NCBI GenBank assembly: GCA_963821715.1
Contig: CAWGET010000006.1
Location: 868,001-932,000, forward strand
DNA from: CAWGET01 sp963821715
GTDB lineage: Bacteria; Bacteroidota; Ignavibacteria; Ignavibacteriales; Melioribacteraceae
Direction of reading: 5' to 3'
DNA length: 64,000 bases
In this document: piece by piece, positions 53,288-62,567 of the stretch
Position numbering within the stretch: the first letter of the stretch is position 1
Layout: every line of letters starts with the position of its first letter
The notes under the pieces: generated by a model
Told to the model about the DNA's origin: nothing
Database searches by the model: none
The model's input: the letters and a program-made list of their open reading frames with translations, nothing else
Made by a program: the position numbers and the translations under genes

Positions 53288-54004
53288 ATGAACAACAAAC
53301 TCCATCCAAAATATCCTCTCATCTGGCAAAAGGATGATTTCTTTATAAAAATATTTTGCTCAACGCCCAACCTCGCAACGGGAATTGTAATTTCTGCGAA
53401 GGATAAAATATTTGTCGTAGATCCGGGCGACGGAATTTTGCGCGATCTGAACAATGAGATTGGCAAAAAAAACATTCTCAAAATTTCCGATATTTTTGTT
53501 AGTCATGGTCATCACGATCACATCGGCGGATTATGGTCGCTGCTTACTTATCTTTCCGTAATGCAGCGCGAAGCGCCGCTAAAAATTTATGCTCCGAAAA
53601 ATTCAATCGAAATCAAAAGTATTTTACGCGCTTTTCACGAAGTCTATTCAAAAGATCTGACTTATCAGGTTCAGTTAGTAGAAGTTGAAGATAAAGCGCC
53701 AATAAGGATTGATGAAATTGAAGTGATTCCTTTCAAAGTAAATCACCGCGAGCCGGGAGAATCTCAATCGGTTCCGGTTCCTTCGCTCGGCTTTAAATTT
53801 TTGTATGATGACAAATCGATTTGCTACGGCGGAGATACTGCTTATTGTGATTCGATAGCCGAGATGGCAAAAGATTCCGATCTTGCGATAATTGAAGCCG
53901 GCGCCGGAGACGAAGAATATTCCGACCTCCATTTAACTCCGGACCAAGCAACGGAAATCGGCACATCTGCCAAAGAATATTTTTTGGTGCATATCCCTGA
54001 ATAA
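53288..54004 (+). CDS. MBL-fold metallohydrolase
   Basis: Metallo-beta-lactamase fold protein with SHGHHDHIGG (HxHxDH, residues about 74-79), further ligands in CYGGDTAYC, and a late LHLTPDQA with His. It resembles RNase Z-like and related small hydrolases; the substrate is unknown. The ATG at 53288 follows a TTG in the same frame. It starts 16 nt after feoB and is probably the last gene of the fur-feoAB operon. 238 residues. Confidence 0.87.
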   Translation: MNNKLHPKYPLIWQKDDFFIKIFCSTPNLATGIVISAKDKIFVVDPGDGILRDLNNEIGKKNILKISDIFVSHGHHDHIGGLWSLLTYLSVMQREAPLKIYAPKNSIEIKSILRAFHEVYSKDLTYQVQLVEVEDKAPIRIDEIEVIPFKVNHREPGESQSVPVPSLGFKFLYDDKSICYGGDTAYCDSIAEMAKDSDLAIIEAGAGDEEYSDLHLTPDQATEIGTSAKEYFLVHIPE

Positions 54005-54017
54005 AAGTATTACAAGA

Positions 54018-54317
54018 AAGGCGAGAGGCTAGACAGAGTTAATCAGCGTAAATCCGTTAGATCAGCGTCATCAGCGTTCCATTGCTTTTTTGTCAAACGT
54101 CAAAAGAAAAAAGTAAAAGTAAAAGAAATTTAAATATCAGCTTCCCATCATTCCATTCTTTTTGGATCACGGATTTAACGGATGCAACTGATCTGAACGG
54201 ATAAGATTTTGATTTTAATCAGTGTGATTCTGTGTAATCTGTGGTAAAATATTTTTCTTCATTTTAGCTTCTCGCTTCTCGCCTCAAGTCTCTAGTTTCC
54301 CCCTTTAACGTTTGACG
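54018..54317. repeat. Composite spacer element: inverted 7-bp-register tracts around phased words
   Basis: It occupies most of the gene-free 381-bp spacer 54005-54385. Reverse-sense units lie at 54018-54038 (AAGGCGA, GAGGCTA, GACAGAG) and 54092-54124 (GTCAAAC, GTCAAAA). ATCAGCG-type words start at 54041, 54060 and 54069, and AATCAGTG, ATTCTGTG, AATCTGTG at 54217, 54227 and 54236. Forward units fill 54263-54317 (TCTCGCT, TCTCGCC ... TTTAACG, TTTGACG). The organisation parallels 42236-42518. Confidence 0.65.
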
Positions 54318-54385
54318 AATTAAATAATCTTACTATATTGTTATAGAACATAACATCTGATTAAAAACAAATCCCAAAGAAAAAA

Positions 54386-57300
54386 ATGGCACAGCAAAAC
54401 ATCGAAAAATACCATAAAGAATTATTTGATCATTTCGGTTATAACTTCGGCTTTGTTGCCGATCTTCTAGAAAAATATCTGGAGGATAATGCTTCCGTTT
54501 CAGATTATTGGAAAAAATATTTCGCCGAGTTGGTAGCGAATGGCACTGAAAAAAGTGTCGGCAAGAAAATGGATCAATCGGAAAAAGAAAAACAAGAAAC
54601 AACAAAAACTAAATCCTCCGCAACAGCAAAATCCTTTGAAGTTTCCGAAGATGATGAACTCGAGTTGATTACAGGAGTCGGCGCAAAAATTATTGAAAAT
54701 ATGGACAACAGTCTTTCTATTCCAATTGCCACATCGCTGCGGAATATTTCAGTTAAATTATTGGAAGAAAACCGTCGCATCATCAATCAACATTTGAAGA
54801 TTAGAACCGGCGGGAAAGTTTCATACACTCATCTCGTTGCTTTTGCTGTTATTCAGGCGCTGAAAAATTATCCCAAAATAAACGATTCGTTCGCAGTGGT
54901 GGACGGCGAACCTTATCACGTAAAAAAACCTTATATAAATTTTGGAATAGCTGTCGATATGGAACGCCGCGATGGAAGCCGGACTTTGATTGTGCCGAAC
55001 ATTAAAAAAGCCGGGAAGATGAATTTTGAAAAATTTTATGACGCCTTTAACGACTTGATAAGCGCGCGCGAAAAAAGGAAAGATTGAACCGGCGGATTTT
55101 CAAAATACAACAATTACGCTTACAAATCCGGGCGGACTCGGAACGGTTTCTTCTAATCCGAGATTAATGACCGGACAAGGCGCAATCATCGCAATCGGAG
55201 CGATCGATTATCCCGCCGAATTCAAGGCGATGCACCAGAATGCTCTCGCATCCATCGGCGTGGGAAAGGTGATGAGCATAACTTCCACATACGATCACCG
55301 CATAATTCAAGGAGCAGAATCGGGCGAGTTTCTCGGCGTGATAGATAAACTTCTTCTTGGCGAAGAAAATTTTTACGAGAATATTTTTGAAGATTTGCAG
55401 ATTCCTCAGCGTCCGGTAGATTGGGGCGTTGATACGACTTCAAAGTATTACGGCGATCTTCAGAATAAAGAGGAGATAGAAAAGCAGGCGCGTATTTTAC
55501 AATTGATAAATATGTATCGCGTTCGCGGACATTTGATAGCGAACCTCAATCCTCTTTCAAATACAGCGGCTTATCACGAAGAACTCGATCCGGCTTATTA
55601 CGGATTTTCAGTTTGGGATTACGACCGGTATTTCATCACCGGAACTCTCGCCGGATCGGAGACCGCAACGCTGCGCGAGATACTGGAAATTATGCATAAA
55701 ACTTATTGCGAGAAAATCGGCGTTGAATATATGCACATCCAGAATCACGATGAGAAAGAATGGCTTCAGCAAAAAATGGAGCCTAAGCGTAACACTCCGG
55801 ACTTCGATGCAAAGTATAAAAAACGAATTATGGAAAAACTAATTCAGGCGGAAGCGTTTGAACATTTTCTTCATACTAAATTTATCGGACATAAAAGATT
55901 TTCTCTCGAAGGGTCAGAAACTTTAATTCCCCTTTTAGATCATATTTTCGGTTTAGCCGCCGATGACGGCGTTGACGAGGCTATGCTTGGGATGGCGCAC
56001 AGAGGAAGGCTTAATGTTTTATCAAACCTGATCGGGAAAGCCTACGAAGATATCTTTTCCGAATTTGAAGAATATTTTGATCCCGACTCCACTCAGGGAA
56101 CCGGCGACGTTAAGTATCATCTCGGTGCAACGGGACAGTGCACGACTTACGGAGAAAAAACGATCCAGATTTCCGTGGCTTCAAATCCAAGTCATCTTGA
56201 ATGGGTAAACCCCGTTGTTGAGGGAAAAGCGCGCGCAAAACAGACAAGGATTAACGACAACGAAAGAAATAAGATCATTCCGATATTGATACACGGCGAC
56301 GCAGCTTTTGCCGGACAGGGAGTTGTCGCTGAAACGCTTAACTTATCGCAGCTCTCCGGTTACAGGACCGGCGGAACGGTTCACGTTATAATCAATAACC
56401 AGATAGGTTTTACTACGGCACCGGAAGATGCCCGTTCTTCGCCTTACGCCACAGACGTAGCAAAAATGGTTCAGGCTCCGATCTTTCACGTAAACGGAGA
56501 CGACCCGGAGGCTTCGCTTTATATTGCGCAAATCGCGTTTGAATACCGGCAGAAATTCAAAAAAGACGTAGTTATAGATCTCTTTGGCTACAGACGGCAC
56601 GGACATAACGAGGGAGACGATCCGGCTTATACTCAGCCGATTCTTTATAAAAAAATTAAAGCTCAGCCTTCTGTTAAAGAGCTTTATCAGAGAGAATTAT
56701 TAAAAGAGGAAATTTATACAGAAAAAGATATTGAAAGATTAGATAAAGAAATTTATGACGAGTTGGAAAAATCGCTTAAGAAATCGAAAAAGCAGACTGT
56801 TAAATTTAATCCGGATAAATTATTAGCTGTTTCTGAAGAGGAATATAAATCTGCTGAAAAACGAGAAGAAACAAAAGTATCGTTCGAGGCTCTTTCTACT
56901 ATCGTAAAAGGATTGACGCAATTTCCAGACGAATTCAGTGTAAATCCAAAGTTAAAAAAACATATTCTAAAGCGCAGGGAACTGCTGCGCGGAGATGCCC
57001 GAATCGATTGGGCTTTCGGAGAAGCCCTTGCTTTCGGATCGCTCCTTCTCGAAAATATTCCGGTCAGGTTAAGCGGGCAAGACAGCGTGCGCGGAACTTT
57101 TAGTCAGCGGCATTTAGTTTTAACCGATACAAACAGCGGCGAAGAAGTTACGCCGCATAATAATCTTTCTGATGATCAAGCTACTTTGGAAGCTTTGGAT
57201 AGTCTCCTTTCCGAAGCCGCGGTTCTTGGTTTCGAATATGGTTACAGCGCCGCCGACCCTCTCGCGCTGATAATATGGGAAGCGCAGTTCGGCGATTTTG

Positions 57301-58031
57301 CAAACAGCGCTCAAGTTATCATAGATAATTTTATCGTAAGCTCAGAAAAAAAATGGCAGCTTCAGAACAGCATCGTTATGCTTTTGCCGCACGGTCAGGA
57401 AGGTCAGGGTCCGGAACATAGCAGCGCGCGTCTCGAAAGATTTCTTCAGCTTTGTGCCGAAGATAATATTTATGTCTGCAACCCTACTACTCCGGCGCAG
57501 TATTTTCATTTGCTCAGGAGACACATCTGGCACAGGAAAGAAAAACCGATGGTGGTTATGACGCCGAAAAGTCTGCTAAGACTTCCGGCCGCGCGTTCAA
57601 CCGTTGAAGAATTTACCGAAGGAAAATTCCATGAACTAATTGACGGCGGCGGTGAAAAAGATAAGAGCAAGGTGAAGAAAATAATTTTAACTTCCGGTAA
57701 AATTTATTACGATTTGTTAAAAGATTTTAACTCGGATGAAAATGATGAGATCGCCATCGTCAGGATTGAACAATATTATCCGTATCCGCAAAGCGCCCTA
57801 AAAGAAATTTTCTCCTCCTATGGTAACGCAAAAAAAATAAGCTGGGTTCAGGAAGAACCGAAGAATATGGGCGCCTGGAGTTTTATGCTTCCGCGTTTAC
57901 TCGAAGATAAGCCCGGAAATGTTGAGTTAGAATATATCGGGCGACCGGAAAGTCCGAGTCCAGCAGCCGGCTCAACAAAAATGTTCAAGCAGGTTCAGGA
58001 GAAATTGATTAAAAAAGCTTTGGGAATATAG
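54386..58031 (+). CDS. kgd: Multifunctional 2-oxoglutarate enzyme Kgd (E1/E2 fusion), frameshifted
   Basis: A short E1-like N-terminus (FGYNFGFVADLLEKYL) is followed by a dihydrolipoyl-succinyltransferase-type E2 domain ending DHRIIQGAESG. A full thiamine-dependent E1 then carries AHRGRLNVLSNLIGK, GDAAFAGQGVVAETLN, RRHGHNEGDDP and LPHGQEGQGPEHSSARLERF. This is the Kgd layout first known from mycobacteria. The frame breaks at the A6 run 55071-55076; one A fewer restores 1214 residues, close to mycobacterial Kgd. It feeds the TCA cycle. Probably a homopolymer error. Confidence 0.9.
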
Positions 58032-58050
58032 CAGATCAGATAAATATTGA

Positions 58051-58160
58051 TTAAGAAATCTGTCTTGCTTTTTGCAAGATTTCTCACCGGCAAAAAGCGC
58101 TGTGTTCGAAGGAGCGAATTGACTGAGAAATCTTTCCTGACTTTTGCTAAAATTTCTACC
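58051..58160. repeat. Direct 38-bp imperfect repeat with internal inverted repeats
   Basis: AAGAAATCTGTCTTGC... (58051-58088) and CTGAGAAATCTTTCC... (58123-58160) are about 75% alike. Each can fold on itself, and GATTTCTCA in the first also pairs with TGAGAAATC in the second. It lies between convergent kgd and the M23 gene and may end transcription, but it lacks a strong T-tract. Confidence 0.6.
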
Positions 58161-58176
58161 TTCAATCGTATTGAGA

Positions 58177-59439
58177 TTAATTCATATCAATAGCCGCAAA
58201 ATTAAATGATGAATTTTCCGGGATCATATTTAATTTTTCTACATAGATATTTTTTACTTCTTCGTATTTATTGCGATATTTTTTTTCTACCGGTTCAACT
58301 GAAGGAAAATCCTGATTAAGATAATTAACCGGCGAACCGTTTATCCAAAAACGAAAGTCCAAATGAGGGCCGGTCGCTACGCCGCTGCTTCCAACATAGC
58401 CGATTATATCTCCCTGTTTTACATATTTACCGGAACGAATTCCTTTGGCGAATTTTGACAAATGTAAATAGCCGCTGCTGTAAGTTCCGTTGTGTCTAAT
58501 TTTAACGTAACGTCCGTTACCTCCTTTATAAGCGGCGAAAATAACCTGCCCGTCGCCAACAGCCTGGATAGGAGTTCCGGTCGGAGCCGCATAATCAATT
58601 CCCAAATGCGGACGATAAACTTTATGAACCGGATGAAGTCTTCTACGCGAAAATTTTGAGCTGATCCGAGAAAATTTTAATGGAGCTTTTAAAAACGCTT
58701 TCCTTAAACTATTTCCTTCAAGATCGAAGTATTCGCTGCGATCTCCCTTATCAAAAAAGATTCCGTAAAATTCTTCTCCGCTATGGATAAATTGAGCGGC
58801 GTAAATTTTACCTATGCCTACCGATTGATCGCCGACGAATTCTTCTTCATAAATAATTTTAAAGCTGTCCCCTTTTTGTATCCTGTAAAAATCAATTTGC
58901 CATGCGAATACTTGTGATAATTCCAGTGCAATATTCGGACTAAGATCTTTCGACTGAAGAGTTTCATAAAGTGAATAATCGATTGTTCCCGAGACGGCTT
59001 TTTCCACGACGCTCACAGGTTTCTGTCCCCTATAAACGTTGATGGAATCAGACAAATCAAAAACATAATAATTTACGGGATCGGTTTCATAAACAAAATA
59101 AGGAATGCTCTTAATGGTATCGTCGGCGCTGTAAACAATAAAATTTTTGCCAGACTTGATTTTGCGTATATCAAAAATTCCATCGGATGCGTTAACTATC
59201 TCCAATATTTTTTTTGATGAAACTCTGAACGGGAAAAGGAGATCGGATAAAGTTTGGTTTCTTTTTACTACCGATTTATGTTCTTCTAATCCGTTAACAA
59301 TAATTCCGAATTCATTGAGCGAATCCAGGACCACTACTTCTTCGGCAGGTTCGGCGATCTCAGCAGGCGTTTCTTTTTTGTTTGTGCAGGATGCGATTAT
59401 AAAAACGAATCCTAAAAATAATAGTATAAATCTATTCAC
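58177..59439 (-). CDS. M23-family peptidoglycan endopeptidase lipoprotein
   Basis: Lipoprotein signal ending at Cys18 (FIIASC). An OapA/LysM-like N-terminal region of about 230 residues precedes an M23 domain with HLGIDYAAPTGTPI (HxxxD) near 295 and a second motif at ATGPHLDFRFW. The canonical HxH is here H-L-D, so one expected zinc-side His is Asp. The same HLD form occurs in many Bacteroidota M23 proteins, to my recollection. It is probably an envelope-associated murein hydrolase. 420 residues. Confidence 0.87.
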   Translation of the reverse strand: MNRFILLFLGFVFIIASCTNKKETPAEIAEPAEEVVVLDSLNEFGIIVNGLEEHKSVVKRNQTLSDLLFPFRVSSKKILEIVNASDGIFDIRKIKSGKNFIVYSADDTIKSIPYFVYETDPVNYYVFDLSDSINVYRGQKPVSVVEKAVSGTIDYSLYETLQSKDLSPNIALELSQVFAWQIDFYRIQKGDSFKIIYEEEFVGDQSVGIGKIYAAQFIHSGEEFYGIFFDKGDRSEYFDLEGNSLRKAFLKAPLKFSRISSKFSRRRLHPVHKVYRPHLGIDYAAPTGTPIQAVGDGQVIFAAYKGGNGRYVKIRHNGTYSSGYLHLSKFAKGIRSGKYVKQGDIIGYVGSSGVATGPHLDFRFWINGSPVNYLNQDFPSVEPVEKKYRNKYEEVKNIYVEKLNMIPENSSFNFAAIDMN

Positions 59440-59469
59440 ACTAAATTCCTTTTAAATTCTCTAAAGAAA

Positions 59470-60468
59470 TTATTTTTCATCTAATAATTTATTGATAACA
59501 TCAGTGGATTTAATATTCTCAGCTTCTGCATTAAAGCTCGGAATAATCCTGTGGCGGAGAACGGGTATCATCGATTCTTTTACGTCGTCAATATTCGGAG
59601 TAAATCTGTCATCCAATACAGCACGGGTTTTGGCGGCTAAAATCAAATACTGCGAAGCCCGCGGTCCCGCACCCCAGCTTACCCATTCTTTTATATAAGG
59701 TTTAGCGTCGTCATAATTTGGTCTGGTCATCTTAACTTTCTTCACTGCATATTCTATAACATTATCCGAAACAGGCACCCGTTTGATCAAATTTTGAAAA
59801 CTCATTATATCATCCGCGCTCATAATTTTATTAAGGCTGGCAATGTAGTCGCTCGTCGTCGATTTAATAATCTTTACTTCTTCATCAAATCCGGGATAAT
59901 CGAGCCAAAGGTTAAACATAAACCTGTCGAGCTGTGCTTCCGGCAAAGGATAAGTTCCCTCCTGCTCAATCGGATTTTGTGTTGCCAGTACGAAGAAAGG
60001 TTCATCCAGAGTATAAGTAACTCCGGCAGCGGTTATACGGTGCTCCTGCATTGCTTCAAGAAGAGCCGCTTGAGTTTTGGGCGGAGTCCTGTTTATTTCA
60101 TCGGCTAAAATGATATTTGCAAAAACCGGTCCCCGTATAAATTTAAAACTTCTGCTTTTTGTTACGGAATCTTCTTCAATTATTTCGGTCCCGGTAATAT
60201 CTCCCGGCATTAAATCGGGAGTAAATTGAATACGGTTAAATTTCAGATCGAGAACTTCTGCCAAAGTTTTAATAAGAAGCGTCTTAGCGAGTCCGGGCAC
60301 ACCAACTAAAAGGCAATGCCCGCGGGCAAATAAGCTTATCAGGAGTTCATTAATAATTACTTCCTGACCAACTATCACTTTGGATATTTCTTTTTTTATA
60401 TCCTTAACTGCCCGGCTTAGTAAATCTACCAGTTCTTTATCATTTAATTTTTCATTTTGCAAATTCAA
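59470..60468 (-). CDS. MoxR-family AAA+ ATPase
   Basis: Chaperone-like AAA+ ATPase. Walker A is GVPGLAKT near residue 58, Walker B is ILADEINRTPPKTQAALLEAM near 120, sensor 1 is VLATQNPIEQEGTYPLPEAQLDRF, and a C-terminal lid carries the conserved WGAGPRASQ. 332 residues. MoxR genes usually sit near VWA-domain genes; none is in the window. It lies between surA-like genes and the M23 gene. Confidence 0.92.
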   Translation of the reverse strand: MNLQNEKLNDKELVDLLSRAVKDIKKEISKVIVGQEVIINELLISLFARGHCLLVGVPGLAKTLLIKTLAEVLDLKFNRIQFTPDLMPGDITGTEIIEEDSVTKSRSFKFIRGPVFANIILADEINRTPPKTQAALLEAMQEHRITAAGVTYTLDEPFFVLATQNPIEQEGTYPLPEAQLDRFMFNLWLDYPGFDEEVKIIKSTTSDYIASLNKIMSADDIMSFQNLIKRVPVSDNVIEYAVKKVKMTRPNYDDAKPYIKEWVSWGAGPRASQYLILAAKTRAVLDDRFTPNIDDVKESMIPVLRHRIIPSFNAEAENIKSTDVINKLLDEK

Positions 60469-60477
60469 TAGGCGCCT

Positions 60478-61752
60478 TTATATTTTCACTTCCCAATAAA
60501 TCTTTTCTTTTAGTTCATCCATCCATTCTTTATATAATTCCTGCTTTTTCCTGAAAGAAGCAAGATTTTCGAGGTCGGCGTAATCCATTGCCAAACTTGG
60601 TTCGTGCGCCGCAACTTTATCTTTTAATTTAATGATGTGAAATCCGTAATTCTTTTTCCCGAGATCTAGTCTTTTTGGATAACTGATCTCCCCTTTTTTT
60701 AAGGCGAGAACAGCGTCGCTAAAAGCCGGATCGAGCTCGCTAGATTTGAACGTGCCGAGATCTCCTCCGAAAACCGAGCTTTCATCGTCGTCGCTGTATT
60801 TTTTTGCGTAATATGCAAAGGAGTTTTTACCCGATAAAATGCTGTCGCGTATCTCGGTTAATAATTCAATAGCGTCGAGGTCGGCTTCATCGTCCGATTC
60901 AACTTTAAATAAAATATGTCTAGCGTGGATGGCGTCTCCTCGTCTTTCCAAAAGCTCGATGATGTGAAATCCGACAGGAGATTCAATAACTTTAGAAATT
61001 TCTCCGGGCTCAAGAGCAAATGCGGCTGCTTCAAATTCAGGGAAAAAGACTCCTCGTTTTACAAATCCCAAATCGCCGCCTTGCGACGCGCTTCCGGGAT
61101 CGTCGCTTAATTCCTTAGCGAGTTTGGCAAAATCTGCTCCGTTTTTTATCGAATCGAGAATCGTTCTCGCGTATTTTTTGGTTTGAGCCTTTAATCTTTC
61201 ATTCTCATTTGGGTTGATAAAGATGTGTGCAATTTCATATTTCTCCGGCATCGTACCAAGCGAATCTTTATAAGATTTGAAGAACTCTTCAACTTCGCGG
61301 CGGGTTACTTCGATGTTCCTGAATTTTTCGCCCTGAACTCTTTGCGCCATTAAATTCTTCCTTACGTCTTCGCGCAATTCTCTTCTTATTTTATCAATAC
61401 TCATTCCATACATCTCTTCAACTCTTTCCCTCGAGCCGTATGTCTGTATGTAATAATTCATCTGGTAATCCAACTGACCGTCAATTTCTTCGGGAGTAAT
61501 AACGATCGTATCCGCTTCCGCCTGCGCATAAAGTAGTTTTTCTTCAATCATCATGTTCAAAACTTGTTCCCGCACTTCGGGATCGGACGCATTCACTCCC
61601 TGTTGAGCAGCAAGCATATTAGTTCTGAACTCGACTTCGGACTGAAGTATAACTTCGTTATCCACAATTGCCGCAACCTGGTCTAGAACTTCCTGTGCAT
61701 AATTCAGATTTATAAATACTGAGAACAATAACAGCGTTAATAATTTCTTCAT
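60478..61752 (-). CDS. surA: SurA-like periplasmic peptidyl-prolyl isomerase
   Basis: Outer-membrane protein chaperone. A signal peptide (ending NLNYAQ) is followed by the SurA N-terminal helical domain (VDNEVILQSEVEFRTNML). Two parvulin PpiC domains follow at about 170-270 (KYEIAHIFINPN ... GGDLGFVKRGVFFPEFEAAAFAL) and 275-385 (IHARHILFKVES ... GGDLGTFKSSELDPAFSDAV). 424 residues is the standard length. Its start overlaps the upstream gene by 4 nt. Confidence 0.92.
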   Translation of the reverse strand: MKKLLTLLLFSVFINLNYAQEVLDQVAAIVDNEVILQSEVEFRTNMLAAQQGVNASDPEVREQVLNMMIEEKLLYAQAEADTIVITPEEIDGQLDYQMNYYIQTYGSRERVEEMYGMSIDKIRRELREDVRKNLMAQRVQGEKFRNIEVTRREVEEFFKSYKDSLGTMPEKYEIAHIFINPNENERLKAQTKKYARTILDSIKNGADFAKLAKELSDDPGSASQGGDLGFVKRGVFFPEFEAAAFALEPGEISKVIESPVGFHIIELLERRGDAIHARHILFKVESDDEADLDAIELLTEIRDSILSGKNSFAYYAKKYSDDDESSVFGGDLGTFKSSELDPAFSDAVLALKKGEISYPKRLDLGKKNYGFHIIKLKDKVAAHEPSLAMDYADLENLASFRKKQELYKEWMDELKEKIYWEVKI

Positions 61753-62567
61753 TGATTCACTTCCACTTGATTTTCGGAGTATAATTTGTCGATGTATTCT
61801 TTGTAGATAAGTTTCTTTTGATATGTGAGAAACCGCTCCTTCACTACATCGCTGACATATTCGAAAGGAGGGACTTCTTCCTTTGAATACTTTTTTATTA
61901 ATTGAACAATTTCAAATTTTTTAGGTTCCGCTTCAACAACTATGCTTACTTCATCCGGCATCATTTCATTCAATATCCTGTAGATTTTTGCCGGCTGTAT
62001 TTGAAATGGATATAATAATTTTTTGGTTATTATATTTTCCGCATCATTCTCAAAGCCAAATTCTTCAACACTTTTGTCCCAGCTATTTTCTATAAGATGA
62101 TTTCTGAATTGGATAGCCTTTTCTTCTTCGGAAAAACTCGCTTTGTTAATTACAAAAGCGTCCTGCGGCAGTTTAAAATCCTCGCTGTTCAATTCATAAT
62201 AAGCTAATAGAGTTTTATGTTTTATTTCCGGATTTATTCCCCTGAAATGATCGCTTAAAAGTAAAGCGGCGGCCAATTCTTTTTTCGATTTTTCGATTAT
62301 CCGTTCGTATTTTTCCCTGTCAAGAATTCCGTTCTTTTCCGCTTCCTGCGCGAGGAGTTCGTTTTCAATCCACTGAACAACAAACTCCTCTCTAAACTTT
62401 AAGCTGTTTTCCAATTCCTCGTCAATTTCAGCTTCTGTCAAATAAGAGTCGTTAACTCTTGCCGTATAATTATCGGGCGGCTGTTTTTTTTCGCAAGCCG
62501 TAATTCCGAAAATAAATATCAGACTAATCGGAGCTATTATTCTTAAAGGCTGCTTGTAATTTATCAT
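61749..62567 (-). CDS. SurA-N/PpiC-like lipoprotein
   Basis: Lipoprotein signal ending at Cys25 (FGITAC). The body begins ARVNDSYLTEAEIDEELENSL, the SurA N-terminal pattern, and continues with a diverged parvulin-like region lacking a clear active-site motif. It is probably a chaperone rather than an isomerase. 272 residues. It overlaps the upstream PpiC gene by 44 nt and surA by 4 nt, so the three are expressed together. Confidence 0.78.
   Translation of the reverse strand: MINYKQPLRIIAPISLIFIFGITACEKKQPPDNYTARVNDSYLTEAEIDEELENSLKFREEFVVQWIENELLAQEAEKNGILDREKYERIIEKSKKELAAALLLSDHFRGINPEIKHKTLLAYYELNSEDFKLPQDAFVINKASFSEEEKAIQFRNHLIENSWDKSVEEFGFENDAENIITKKLLYPFQIQPAKIYRILNEMMPDEVSIVVEAEPKKFEIVQLIKKYSKEEVPPFEYVSDVVKERFLTYQKKLIYKEYIDKLYSENQVEVNQ

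Noticed and set aside
58051..58088. kgd terminator
   Set aside because: The stem is interrupted and lacks a T-tract; better described as part of a repeat.
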